Source of the DNA: Rhizobium sp. 16-449-1b
GTDB taxonomy: Bacteria > Pseudomonadota > Alphaproteobacteria > Rhizobiales > Rhizobiaceae
Assembly: GCF_017741935.1 (NCBI RefSeq)
Contig: NZ_JAGHMH010000016.1
Location: 62,001 to 126,000, forward strand
Direction: 5' to 3'
DNA: 64,000 nucleotides
The position numbers and the translations under genes are program-made. A model generated the notes under the pieces. It ran no database searches. It was not told the origin of the DNA and saw only the letters and a program-made list of their open reading frames with translations. This document shows positions 44,950 to 53,980 of the stretch, in pieces (positions within the stretch are counted from its first letter, which is position 1; every line of letters starts with the position of its first letter).

Positions 44950-45846
44950 TCAGGATTTTCCGCCTTCGCGGCCCGACTTTTGCTCCAGATGCAGCAGCAA
45001 TCCGCTGTGATCCGTATCGCCATTGCCATCCTCGACGAACGCGGCGAACTCGGCGCGCACCGCCTCGGTCAGCGGCAAGGTCAGCGCCAGGCTCTTCGCC
45101 TCGGCGACGATATTGTTGAGATCCTTCAGCTGCAGCCTCGAAGGGCCGGCGCCGCCGAAATTGCGCTCCACCATACGTTGACCGTGGATCTCAAGAATTC
45201 GGCTCTCGGCAAAGCCGCCCCGGATCGCGCGGCGAAACGCTTCCGGCGAGCCGCCGCCAGCCTCGACCAGCATCATCGCCTCGGCGACCGCACCGATGGT
45301 GATGGCCACGATCTGCTGGTTGCCGAGCTTGGCGAGCTGGCCCGTACCGCTCGGCCCCACATGCGTCACACGGCCGAGCGCGGAAAACACGTCGCTCAAC
45401 GCATCGACGACGTCGGCACTGCCTCCTGCCATGATCGCAAGCGTACCGGCCGAAGCGCCGACGACGCCACCGGAAACTGGCGCATCGAGATGGCGGATGC
45501 CGCGTTCGCCAAGCCTCGCCGCATGATCACGCGCAGCCTCTGGCGTGATCGAGCTGCAATCGATCACGACCGCGCCGGGTGCGAGCGCCTGTGCCACCCC
45601 TTGCGAAAACAAGACGTCGCCAACAGCATTGCCATCGCTGAGCATGGTGAAGACAACGGATGCTCCCTCAACGGCCAAAGCCGCTGTCGTCGCAACTGCG
45701 GCGCCATCGGCCCTCAGCGCTTCGGCCTTGGCGATGTCGCGGTTCCAGGCGGTGACGGCAAAGCCGGCATCAAGCAGACGCCGCACCATCGGCGCGCCCA
45801 TCAGCCCTGTGCCCAGAAACGCGATCGCCCGTTGTTGACTGCTCAT
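44950..45846 (-). CDS. 3-hydroxyisobutyrate-dehydrogenase-family oxidoreductase
   Basis: 298 residues: NAD(P) loop FLGTGLMGAPMVRRLL, substrate-binding DAPVSGGVVGASAGTL, catalytic Lys in GTGQLAKLGNQ. The family includes L-threonate dehydrogenase, tartronate-semialdehyde reductase and others. Its ATG overlaps the stop of the DenD-like gene by four bases, which points to a role in the breakdown of C4 sugar acids. Exact substrate uncertain. Confidence 0.85.
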   Translation of the reverse strand: MSSQQRAIAFLGTGLMGAPMVRRLLDAGFAVTAWNRDIAKAEALRADGAAVATTAALAVEGASVVFTMLSDGNAVGDVLFSQGVAQALAPGAVVIDCSSITPEAARDHAARLGERGIRHLDAPVSGGVVGASAGTLAIMAGGSADVVDALSDVFSALGRVTHVGPSGTGQLAKLGNQQIVAITIGAVAEAMMLVEAGGGSPEAFRRAIRGGFAESRILEIHGQRMVERNFGGAGPSRLQLKDLNNIVAEAKSLALTLPLTEAVRAEFAAFVEDGNGDTDHSGLLLHLEQKSGREGGKS

Positions 45847-46829
45847 TGAATTCTGCCTTCCATTTCATCTTCTATATGCACGCGAATAATCTCTTCGAAG
45901 CTCGTCTCCGCCACGAAGCCGAGGCGCGTCGCCCGATCCGGCGCGAAAGCCCGCGCCCAGCCGCCGACGATCCTCATCACCAGTTCGTCCGGCTCCCGCC
46001 GGATCAGCGCCACGGCCTTGTCGCCCGCGATCGCCCTCAAGGCTTCGATCTGCTCGCCGACCGAGGCGCTAACGCCGGGCATGGTCAGGCTTCGCTGCGC
46101 GCCGAGCGGTTCGAGATCGATGCTTGCGGCATGAATGAGAAAGCCGACGGCCGAGCGTGGCGACGCATGCCAGTGGCGCACCGTATCCGGCACCGGAAGA
46201 ATGGCCTGCTGTCCCGCCAGCGGCTCGCGGATGATGCCGGAGAAGAAACCGGAAGCGGCCTTGTTCGGCTTGCCCGGCCTGACACAGATCGTCGGCAACC
46301 GAATGCCGATACCGTCGATGAAGCCGCGGCGCGTATAGTCGGCAAGCAACAGCTCGCTCATTGCCTTCTGCGTGCCGTAGCTCGTCAGCGGCGTCAGGTT
46401 GAAATCGTCGGGGATGACATCTGGCATCGGCGCGCCGAAGACGGCGATGGAAGAGGTGAAGACCACGCACGGACGATAGCCATCCTGCAGATGCGCCAGC
46501 CGGATCGCCTCGAACAGCGCCCGCGTCCCCTCGAGATTGATGCCGTAGCCCTTCTCGAAATCGAGCTCAGCCTCCGCCGAAACGATCGCCGCCAGATGAA
46601 AGATGATATCCGGCCGCGACCCGACGATCAGCGCCGCCTGCCCCGGCTGCGAGATATCGGCCGCACTCGCATCCACCCGCCCGGCAAAGCCGACAGGCGC
46701 TGCCGGCGCCACGACATCGACGAGCGTCAGCCGCCCTATCGACTGCCCGGACAGTTGCCCGTCTAACACCAGCCGTTCGGTGAGTTTGCGCCCGATCATG
46801 CCGGCAGCGCCGATGATAGCGATATGCAT
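45843..46829 (-). CDS. denD: D-erythronate-dehydrogenase-like NAD-dependent epimerase/dehydratase
   Basis: 328 residues from the ATG at 46829. NAD loop IIGAAGMIGRKLTERL, catalytic Tyr/Lys in YGTQKAMSE, and the segment RLPTICVRPGKPNKAASGF typical of DenD. DenD oxidises D-erythronate at C2. The usual kinase and aldolase partners (OtnK, OtnC) are not in the window. First gene of the pair. Confidence 0.75.
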   Translation of the reverse strand: MHIAIIGAAGMIGRKLTERLVLDGQLSGQSIGRLTLVDVVAPAAPVGFAGRVDASAADISQPGQAALIVGSRPDIIFHLAAIVSAEAELDFEKGYGINLEGTRALFEAIRLAHLQDGYRPCVVFTSSIAVFGAPMPDVIPDDFNLTPLTSYGTQKAMSELLLADYTRRGFIDGIGIRLPTICVRPGKPNKAASGFFSGIIREPLAGQQAILPVPDTVRHWHASPRSAVGFLIHAASIDLEPLGAQRSLTMPGVSASVGEQIEALRAIAGDKAVALIRREPDELVMRIVGGWARAFAPDRATRLGFVAETSFEEIIRVHIEDEMEGRIQ

Positions 46830-47005
46830 AGAACCTCCTCCCGTGACAGGCGGCGAAGCAGCAACCACCCGTATCCCCTCACAATTGATAGGGCCGCCCG
46901 CGCCGATGCAAGCTCAAAAAGCCATGCTGCATTGCAAACAAAATGCTGGACATATCGATCCGGATCCGTGAACCCGAGCCGATGAAACGCGTAAGGATAC
47001 CCACG

Positions 47006-47338
47006 ATGAAACTTCCCCCGCTCCCCTATACCTCGCTCGACTGGCATGCGCTGCCGGCCACCGAACACAAGGGCGAAACCGGAACGGCGACATGGAGAAC
47101 GCTGAACAACGGCGATGTCCGCATGCGGATCGTCGAGCTTTCGCCGGACTATCTGGCGGACCACTGGTGCGACCGTGGCCATATCGTCTACGTGCTCGAG
47201 GGAGAAGTGACGAGCGAGCTCAAGGACGGCCGCAGCTTCGTGATGAAGCCGGGCATGGGATACACCGTCTCCGACCACGGCGACGCCGCCCACCGATCCA
47301 GGACGACATCGGGCGCCAAGATGTTCATCATCGACTGA
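47006..47338 (+). CDS. Small cupin-fold protein with DHWC motif
   Basis: 110 residues from the ATG at 47006. A single cupin barrel: DYLADHWCDRGHIVYVLEGEVTSELKDGRSFVMKPGMGYTVSDHGDAAHRS. The motif DHWC-D-x-GH with a later His would provide a metal site; this is a known small family ('DHCW motif cupin') of unknown function. Start chosen because upstream residues are not conserved-looking. Confidence 0.85.
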   Translation: MKLPPLPYTSLDWHALPATEHKGETGTATWRTLNNGDVRMRIVELSPDYLADHWCDRGHIVYVLEGEVTSELKDGRSFVMKPGMGYTVSDHGDAAHRSRTTSGAKMFIID

Positions 47339-47356
47339 CCGCTCCTTCAAAACTAG

Positions 47357-47384
47357 AAAGGGCGGAACTCGCGTCCCGCCCTTT
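47357..47384. terminator. Terminator between the cupin gene and the RND pump gene
   Basis: AAAGGGCGG (47357-47365) pairs with CCGCCCTTT (47376-47384). Convergent genes on both sides, so probably bidirectional. Confidence 0.75.
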
Positions 47385-47407
47385 GCTCTGTCTACTGTAT
47401 CGGAAGC

Positions 47408-50400
47408 CTATTCGGCCGCCATCCGGATCACCTCGGCTCCACCGTGGCCGTGATCGTCGTCCTTGTGCTGCACCAGCGGACGGTTGCCCGCCAGCTTGCG
47501 GATCAGCACGTAGAACACCGGCGTCATGAAGATGCCGAAGAAGGTGACGCCGATCATGCCGGAGAACACCGCCACACCCATGGCGGCACGCATCTCCGCA
47601 CCAGCACCGGTCGACACGACGAGCGGCACGACGCCCATGATGAACGCCATCGACGTCATCAGGATCGGACGCAGGCGCAAGCGGCTGGCCTCGACCGCAG
47701 CCTGAATAGGCGTACGACCTTCGAATTCCAGCTCGCGGGCGAATTCCACGATCAGGATCGCGTTCTTCGCCGAGAGACCGACAAGGACGATAAGGCCGAT
47801 CTGGGTGAAGATGTTGTTGTCTCCACCGGTGAGCCAGACGCCGGTCAAGGCTGCCAGCACGCCCATCGGCACGATCATGATGATCGCCAAGGGCAGCGTC
47901 AGGCTTTCATACTGGGCAGCCAGCACGAGATAGACGAGCAGCAGCGCCAACGGGAAGACGAGCACGCCCGAGCTGCCGGCAAGGATCTGCTGGTAGGTCA
48001 GATCCGTCCACTCGAAGCCGATGCCCTTCGGCAGCGTTTCGTCAGCGATCCGCTCGATGGCTGCCTGTGCCTGGCCGGATGAGAAGCCCGGTGCCGGACC
48101 GCCGTTGATATCGGCGGCGAGGAAGCCGTTGTAGCGGGTCGTGCGTTCCGGTCCCGTCGTGGCATCGACCTTCAGCAGAGCCGACAGCGGGATCATCTGC
48201 CCCGAAGCCGAGCGCACCTTAAGCTGGCCGATATCATCGGCATGAGCGCGGAACTGCGCGTCTGCCTGCACGCGGACGCTATAGGTACGGCCGAATGCGT
48301 TGAAGTCGTTGACGTAGAGCGAGCCGAGATAGATCTGCAGCGTTTCGAAGACATCGGTCACCGACACGCCGAGCTGTTCGGCCTTGGCGCGATCGAGGTC
48401 CGCGTAGAGCTGCGGCACGTTGATCTGGTAGCTCGAGAACAGGCCGGCCAGCTCAGGCGTCTGATACGCCTTGGCGAGGAAGGCCTTGGTCGCCTCATCC
48501 AGCGCATTGTAGCCCAGGCCCGCCCGGTCTTCGAGCTGCAGCTTGAAACCACCCGTCGTGCCCAGACCCTGGACCGGCGGCGGCGGGAACATGGCGATGA
48601 ACGCATCCTGGATCGCACCGAATTTCTGGTTGAGCGTCATGGCGATCGCTCCGCCTGAGAGATCGGGCGTCTTGCGCTCCTCGAAGGACTTCAGCTTGAC
48701 GAAGACGACACCGGCATTCGAGCCGTTGGTAAAGCCGTTGATCGACAGACCGGGGAACGCGATGGCGTGTTCGACGCCGGGCGTTGCAAGGGCGATGTCG
48801 CTCATCCGCTTGATCACGTCCTCGGTGCGGTCCAGGCTGGCGGCGTCGGGCAGCTGCGCGAAGCCGATCAGGTACTGCTTGTCCTGCGCCGGCACGAAGC
48901 CGCCGGGAACCGCGTTGAACAACCCATAGGTCGCACCGGCAAGCGCCAGATAGATCACCATGACGATGCTCTTGCGCGACACCAGACCGCCGACGCCCTT
49001 ACCATAGGCATTGGAGCTGGCGCTGAAGGCGCGGTTGAAGCCGCGGAAGAACCAGCCGAAAGCGAAGTCCATGCCGCGCGTCAGCCAATCCTTCGGCGCA
49101 TGGTGACCCTTCAGAAGAAGTGCGGCCAGAGCCGGGGAAAGCGTCAGCGAGTTGATGGCGGAAATCACAGTCGAGATCGCGATCGTCAGCGCGAACTGGC
49201 GATAGAACTGGCCCGACAGGCCGGTGATGAAGGCCAGCGGCACGAACACCGCCACCAGCACCAGCGCGATCGCGATGATCGGGCCGGACACTTCCTTCAT
49301 GGCCTTGTAGGTGGCGTCGCGCGGCGAAAGGCCATTCTCGATATTGCGTTCGACGTTCTCGACGACGACGATCGCGTCGTCCACGACGATACCAATCGCA
49401 AGCACGAGGCCGAACAGGCTGAGCGCGTTGATCGAGAAGCCGAAGACATACATGACCGCGAAGGTACCGATGATCGAGACCGGAACCGCGATCAGCGGAA
49501 TGATCGAGGCGCGCCATGTCTGCAGGAACAGGATGACGACGATGACGACGAGCGCGATGGCTTCGAGCAGCGTGTCGACGACCTTCTCGATCGAAGCGCG
49601 GACGAACTGCGTGGTATCGTAGACGATCTCGTACTTCACACCCTCGGGCATCGCCAGCTGCAGCTCGTCCATGGTCTTGATGACCTGGTCCGAGATGGTG
49701 ATGGCGTTGGAGCCGGGCGCCTGGAAGACGGGTATAGCGACCGCCGACTTGCTGTCGAGCAGCGAGCGCAGCGAGTAGTCCGAGGCGCCGAGCTCGACGC
49801 GCGCGACATCGCGCAGACGCGTGATCTCGCCATTGGCGCCGCTCTTGACGATGATGTTGCCGAACTCCTCGGGCGTCTGCAGACGGCCCTGGGCGTTGAC
49901 GTTCAGCTGGATATCGACACCGGTGAGGCTCGGCGACGCACCGATCGTGCCGGCGGCAGCCTGCACGTTCTGGGCGCGGATGGCATTGGTGATGTCGCTC
50001 GCCGCCAGATTATGCTCGGCCGCCTTCTGCGGATCGATCCAGATGCGCATCGAATAGTCGCCAGACCCGAAGATCTGCACCTGGCCTACGCCCTCGATGC
50101 GGGCAAGCCGGTCCTTGACGTTCAGGACGCCATAGTTGCGCAGATAGGTGATGTCGTAGCGATTGTCAGGCGATGTCAGGTTCACGACCATCATCAGGTC
50201 GGGCGAACTCTTGACTGTCGTGATGCCGAGCGCGCGCACTTCCGTCGGCAGGCGAGGTTCTGCCTGCGAGACGCGGTTCTGCACCAGCTGCTGCGCCTGG
50301 TCGGGATTGGTGCCGAGCTTGAAGGTGACCGTCAGCGTCATCACGCCGTCGGATGTCGCCTGGCTGGACATGTAGAGCATGCCCTCGACGCCGTTGATCT

Positions 50401-50608
50401 GCTCTTCGAGCGGCGTGGCGACGGTTTCGGCGATGACCTTCGGGTTGGCGCCAGGATAGGTGGCGCGCACGACGATCGATGGCGGTACGACCTCAGGATA
50501 TTCGGAAATCGGCAGCGATCGCATGCCGATCAGGCCGGCGACCACGATGAGGACCGATAGCACCCCGGCAAACACCGGGCGGTCGACAAAGAATCTGGAG
50601 ATATTCAT
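47408..50608 (-). CDS. RND efflux pump, inner-membrane transporter (MexF/AcrB type)
   Basis: 1066 residues from the ATG at 50608 (MNISRFFVDRPVFAGV). All hallmarks of the hydrophobe/amphiphile efflux-1 family are present: twelve membrane helices, two large periplasmic loops, and the proton-relay Asp pair in GIVVDDAIVVVENVERN. Sequence such as PISEYPEVVPPSIVVRATYPGA resembles MexF-like pumps. Works with the adaptor upstream and an outer-membrane channel encoded elsewhere. Confidence 0.95.
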   Translation of the reverse strand: MNISRFFVDRPVFAGVLSVLIVVAGLIGMRSLPISEYPEVVPPSIVVRATYPGANPKVIAETVATPLEEQINGVEGMLYMSSQATSDGVMTLTVTFKLGTNPDQAQQLVQNRVSQAEPRLPTEVRALGITTVKSSPDLMMVVNLTSPDNRYDITYLRNYGVLNVKDRLARIEGVGQVQIFGSGDYSMRIWIDPQKAAEHNLAASDITNAIRAQNVQAAAGTIGASPSLTGVDIQLNVNAQGRLQTPEEFGNIIVKSGANGEITRLRDVARVELGASDYSLRSLLDSKSAVAIPVFQAPGSNAITISDQVIKTMDELQLAMPEGVKYEIVYDTTQFVRASIEKVVDTLLEAIALVVIVVILFLQTWRASIIPLIAVPVSIIGTFAVMYVFGFSINALSLFGLVLAIGIVVDDAIVVVENVERNIENGLSPRDATYKAMKEVSGPIIAIALVLVAVFVPLAFITGLSGQFYRQFALTIAISTVISAINSLTLSPALAALLLKGHHAPKDWLTRGMDFAFGWFFRGFNRAFSASSNAYGKGVGGLVSRKSIVMVIYLALAGATYGLFNAVPGGFVPAQDKQYLIGFAQLPDAASLDRTEDVIKRMSDIALATPGVEHAIAFPGLSINGFTNGSNAGVVFVKLKSFEERKTPDLSGGAIAMTLNQKFGAIQDAFIAMFPPPPVQGLGTTGGFKLQLEDRAGLGYNALDEATKAFLAKAYQTPELAGLFSSYQINVPQLYADLDRAKAEQLGVSVTDVFETLQIYLGSLYVNDFNAFGRTYSVRVQADAQFRAHADDIGQLKVRSASGQMIPLSALLKVDATTGPERTTRYNGFLAADINGGPAPGFSSGQAQAAIERIADETLPKGIGFEWTDLTYQQILAGSSGVLVFPLALLLVYLVLAAQYESLTLPLAIIMIVPMGVLAALTGVWLTGGDNNIFTQIGLIVLVGLSAKNAILIVEFARELEFEGRTPIQAAVEASRLRLRPILMTSMAFIMGVVPLVVSTGAGAEMRAAMGVAVFSGMIGVTFFGIFMTPVFYVLIRKLAGNRPLVQHKDDDHGHGGAEVIRMAAE

Positions 50609-50700
50609 TTCAAAGCCCTCTCCGGGATGAAATTTGGGATGCAACGACCCTCTCCGGCGGTTGGGATACCGCCGGTAGGGGTAGAACTGGATGCTTAAAA

Positions 50701-50831
50701 GGCCCTCTCTGGCCTGCCGGCCATCTCCCCCACAAGGGGGGAGAAAACGTGTGGCACTGTCCTGCCAAATCCTGGCTTGGGCGGTGCGGCAGGCTTAGCC
50801 CCTCCCCCTTGTGGGGACGGGTTGGGGGGGC
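50701..50831. repeat. Rhizobial-type intergenic palindromic repeat element
   Basis: Between the adaptor and pump genes. The left part carries TCTCCCCCACAAGGGGGGAGA (50724-50744); the right part (50800-50830) carries the same core in the opposite orientation, CTCCCCCTTGTGGGG. CCTGCC (50761-50766) and GGCAGG (50788-50793) add an inner pair. The sequence type is widespread between genes in Rhizobiaceae (RIME-like mosaic elements), from memory. It lies inside an operon, so it could reduce pump expression relative to the adaptor. Confidence 0.7.
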
Positions 50832-50837
50832 TGCGTC

Positions 50838-52031
50838 TTACTTGGCCGCGACCTTTTCTTCCATCTGCGGTGCCACCACCGCGCCCGGACGAATACGTTG
50901 CAGACCGTTGACGACGATCTTGTCGCCGACGGCAAGGCCGTTTTCGATCACGCGGTCACCACCCTCGGCGATGCCGAGCTGGACCGGCCGGTAGCTCACC
51001 TTGTTCTCGCCATCGACCACGAAGACGAACTTCTTGTCCTGGTCGGTGCCGATCGCACGTTCGCTGATAAGGATCTTGTTCTCGGCCTTCGGCTGGCCCA
51101 TGCGAACCCGCACGAACTGGCCGGGGATCAGCTTGCCGCCGGGATTGTCGAACACGGCGCGAACGCCGATCGTGCCGCTGGAAGCATCCACCTGGTTGTC
51201 GATAAGCTGCAGCTTGCCCTTGATCGGCGTGCCCTTATCGGCAAGCGTGCCGACTTCGACGGGGATCTGTTCAAGTGCCGGAACCGCGCCATCGGCGGCT
51301 GGAAGCTGCGCGAGCGCCTTGGCGACCATGCCTTCGCTGGCGCTGAAGCTGGCGTAGATCGGATCGACGGAGACGAGCGAGGCCAGCTCCGACGAGGTCG
51401 ATCCGGCCGCAACCAGATTGCCGACAGTCACCTCGAGCTTGCCGACGCGGCCGGCAACCGGTGCCTTCACCTCGGTATAACCAAGCTCGAGCTGTGCCGA
51501 GCGAAGGGCGGCCTGCGCGGTGCGAAGACCGGCCTGCGCTTCGGTGAATGCGTTCTGACGCTGGTCGAGATCGCTCTGCGAAATCGTCCGGTTGTCGGAA
51601 AGCCTGCGGCCGCGATCGAGCTCGATCTGCGCAAGATTGACCTTGGCTTCAGCCGAAGCCATCTGGCCCTCGGCCTGCGATACGGCTGCCTGGTAAGGTG
51701 CCGGATCGATGGTGAAGAGCAGATCGCCGGCCTTCACCAGCGCGCCTTCGCGGAAATGCACCGACTGGACGGCGCCGGCGACACGCGAGCGGATCTGCAC
51801 GCGATCGACGGCCTCGAGCCGGCCGGAAAACTGCTCCCACTCGGTGACGTCGCGGCTGGCGACGACAGCGACGGTAACGGGCACGGCCGGCGGAGCGGCC
51901 TGTGCCTCGGCGGTTGCGGCAGTCGCGGTGCCGCTCATCGGCAGTTCGAAAAACAGTGCTGCGGCTGAAACGGACGCAACAAGGCTCAGACCGGCGCCCA
52001 CAAGGGCCCAGCGCTTCTTACTGGACGTCAT
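50838..52031 (-). CDS. RND efflux periplasmic adaptor (MexE/AcrA type)
   Basis: 397 residues from the ATG at 52031. An N-terminal signal or membrane anchor (~8-27), then the lipoyl/barrel-sandwich halves (VQIRSRVAGAVQSVHFREGALVKAGDLLFTIDPAPY and ELGYTEVKAPVAGRVGKLEV), an alpha-hairpin between them and the beta-barrel. Links the inner-membrane pump to the outer-membrane channel. Separated from the pump gene by 229 nt holding the repeat element. Confidence 0.93.
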   Translation of the reverse strand: MTSSKKRWALVGAGLSLVASVSAAALFFELPMSGTATAATAEAQAAPPAVPVTVAVVASRDVTEWEQFSGRLEAVDRVQIRSRVAGAVQSVHFREGALVKAGDLLFTIDPAPYQAAVSQAEGQMASAEAKVNLAQIELDRGRRLSDNRTISQSDLDQRQNAFTEAQAGLRTAQAALRSAQLELGYTEVKAPVAGRVGKLEVTVGNLVAAGSTSSELASLVSVDPIYASFSASEGMVAKALAQLPAADGAVPALEQIPVEVGTLADKGTPIKGKLQLIDNQVDASSGTIGVRAVFDNPGGKLIPGQFVRVRMGQPKAENKILISERAIGTDQDKKFVFVVDGENKVSYRPVQLGIAEGGDRVIENGLAVGDKIVVNGLQRIRPGAVVAPQMEEKVAAK

Positions 52032-52068
52032 TTGTATTCTCCTTTCGGCCCCCACGGCCGAGTATTGA

Positions 52069-52887
52069 TCAGGTCTTCAAAGGTACGGGTTGCCTTCGCA
52101 TGTCACGAACGAAGCTTCCGAACTCATTGGCGATGGTTTCGCGCCAACCCGGAGCCTTGTCGGACGTCCCGCCGTAAATCGTAGGCCAGCCTGCCCCGGC
52201 GGGAGCGACATGCTGACGAACTGGTACGCCGGCCTGTTTCAGGCGATCGGCGAACCCAAGCGTCTCATCGCGAAGGGGATCGTCCTTCGCGGTGAAGATC
52301 AGTGCGGGCGCGACGCCCGAAATGCGTGAACAGAGGCACGGCGCCGCGTAAGGGTGGCACCCGCCGCCGCTGAGATAATGGCTCCAGCCCGCCGCCCAGC
52401 GCTCGCGCATGCCGATGCTGTCGGCTTCGCGCATCGAAGACGATCCCATGAACGGATCGACCAGCGGAGAAATCAGAACCTGGCCATCGAGGGCATCGGC
52501 ATAGTGATCGCGAGCCTTGAAGGCCACGCTGGCGGCGATGTTGCCACCCGCTTCCTCGCCGGCGACGAGCAGCGCGGAGTTGCGGTCGCCGAGACCGGAG
52601 GCGCGCTTGTTGGCCATGTAGGAAAACAGCGAGTAGCCGACTTCGAGAGGCTTCGGGAAGACACCGCCCAAGGGCGCGTTGTAATCCGCGACGACGACGA
52701 TGGCGCCGGCGCTTGCGATCGCTTCCGCAACGGCATTGTCCTGCGGTCCCGAGGACTGGAAAGCACCGCCGTGGAAATACAACACGATCGGCGAACCCTT
52801 GCCGTATTCGGCGCCCTGATAGATACGCGTCGACACGGGGCCAATGGCCACCTTGTCAAACACCATGTCTTTCACTTGCACCGTCAT
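52069..52887 (-). CDS. Alpha/beta hydrolase homologue lacking the catalytic serine
   Basis: 272 residues from the ATG at 52887. The oxyanion HGG motif (39-41) and overall order match the hormone-sensitive-lipase group. The nucleophile elbow, normally GDSAGGN, reads GEEAGGN (110-116), so Glu112 stands where Ser should be. The Asp region (KDDPLRDE) remains, but the C-terminal catalytic His is not evident (APAGAGWP). It is probably inactive as an esterase. First gene before the RND adaptor gene on the same strand (37 nt), divergent from lysR. Confidence 0.75.
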   Translation of the reverse strand: MTVQVKDMVFDKVAIGPVSTRIYQGAEYGKGSPIVLYFHGGAFQSSGPQDNAVAEAIASAGAIVVVADYNAPLGGVFPKPLEVGYSLFSYMANKRASGLGDRNSALLVAGEEAGGNIAASVAFKARDHYADALDGQVLISPLVDPFMGSSSMREADSIGMRERWAAGWSHYLSGGGCHPYAAPCLCSRISGVAPALIFTAKDDPLRDETLGFADRLKQAGVPVRQHVAPAGAGWPTIYGGTSDKAPGWRETIANEFGSFVRDMRRQPVPLKT

Positions 52888-52976
52888 CGTATCGATCCTT
52901 GCGTCGCGGGTGTAATGTTGCCGTTGCAACATATTGCCCAAGGCGACGGCTTGCAATTTCTGAAAAAAAGATATTG

Positions 52977-52996
52977 TTATTCCACTCACGGAATAA
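52977..52996. promoter_or_regulatory. Palindrome in the lysR/hydrolase divergent promoter
   Basis: TTATTCC (52977-52983), 6 bases, GGAATAA (52990-52996). Perfect, AT-rich and centred between the two starts, it is a good candidate LysR-type operator for the efflux operon. Confidence 0.5.
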
Positions 52997-53017
52997 GAAG
53001 CCTCAATACGATTACAC

Positions 53018-53035
53018 TGTTCCGGATTTCGAACA
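53018..53035. promoter_or_regulatory. Second palindrome just upstream of lysR
   Basis: TGTTC (53018-53022), 8 bases, GAACA (53031-53035), 34 nt before the lysR ATG. Could be an autoregulatory site or an extra half of the operator. Confidence 0.4.
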
Positions 53036-53068
53036 ATACCGCACTGCAAACTACTCAGGTGAATTCCG

Positions 53069-53980
53069 ATGGACCAGCTCTCGGCAATGCGCGCTTTCAT
53101 TCGCGTCGTGGAGACAGGCAATTTCACACGGGCCGCCGACACGCTCGCCATGCCCAAGGCGACGGTGACCAACCTCATTCAAGGGCTTGAAGCACATCTG
53201 CACACCAAGCTCCTCAACCGCACCACCCGCCGCGTCATGGTGACGACCGACGGCGCGCTCTACTATGAACGCGCGGCCCAGATCGTCTCCGAGATCGCCG
53301 AGCTCGATGGCAGCCTCACCAACTCGCAAGGCCTCCCGAACGGGCGCCTGCGCGTCGAGATGGCCGGCGCCTTCGCCGATTGGATCGTCGTGCCCGCGCT
53401 CTGCGATTTCTATCAGAAATATCCCGATATCCGCATCGACCTCGGCGTCGGCGACCGCACCGTGGATTACCTCGCCGAGAACGTCGATTGCGCGCTGCGC
53501 GCCGGCACCCCGGCCGACCAATCATTGATTGCACGCCGCGTGTCGGAAGTGGAGCTCATTACCTGCGCCTCGCCGCTCTACATCGAGAAATACGGAATGC
53601 CGTCGAGACCGGAAGAGCTTGAAAATGATCACTATTCCGTAAGCTATTTTCGCGCGCAGACCAACCGGACGCTTCCGTTCGAGTTCCGCAGGGACAACGA
53701 GGAGTTGGAGATCAATCCGCGCTATCTCGTCTCCGTGAACGACAGCCGAACCTTCGTGACAGCCGCCACGAGGGGGCTCGGCATCGCGCAATTACCGCGC
53801 TTCATGATCCGCAACGAGTTGGAAAACGGCGAGCTGATACAGGTGCTGCCGGAATGGAACCGTGAGCCGCTCGGGCTCTACATCGTCTATCCCCCGAACC
53901 GTCACCTCAGCAACAAGGTCCGCGTCTTCGTCGACTGGATGGTCAAGCTTTTGACCGACGCCAAGCTGGATGCTCGCTGA
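53069..53980 (+). CDS. LysR-family regulator, likely of the adjacent RND operon
   Basis: 303 residues. N-terminal winged helix (MDQLSAMRAFIRVVETGNFTRAADTLAMPKATVTNLIQGLEAHL) and the effector-binding domain typical of the CrgA/AaeR group. Divergent from the degenerate hydrolase-adaptor-pump operon across a 181-base region with two palindromes, the usual LysR arrangement. Effector unknown. Confidence 0.9.
   Translation: MDQLSAMRAFIRVVETGNFTRAADTLAMPKATVTNLIQGLEAHLHTKLLNRTTRRVMVTTDGALYYERAAQIVSEIAELDGSLTNSQGLPNGRLRVEMAGAFADWIVVPALCDFYQKYPDIRIDLGVGDRTVDYLAENVDCALRAGTPADQSLIARRVSEVELITCASPLYIEKYGMPSRPEELENDHYSVSYFRAQTNRTLPFEFRRDNEELEINPRYLVSVNDSRTFVTAATRGLGIAQLPRFMIRNELENGELIQVLPEWNREPLGLYIVYPPNRHLSNKVRVFVDWMVKLLTDAKLDAR

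Noticed and set aside
50609..50837. An insertion sequence between adaptor and pump genes
   Set aside because: Too short, no transposase and no target-site duplication; an intergenic repeat explains it better.
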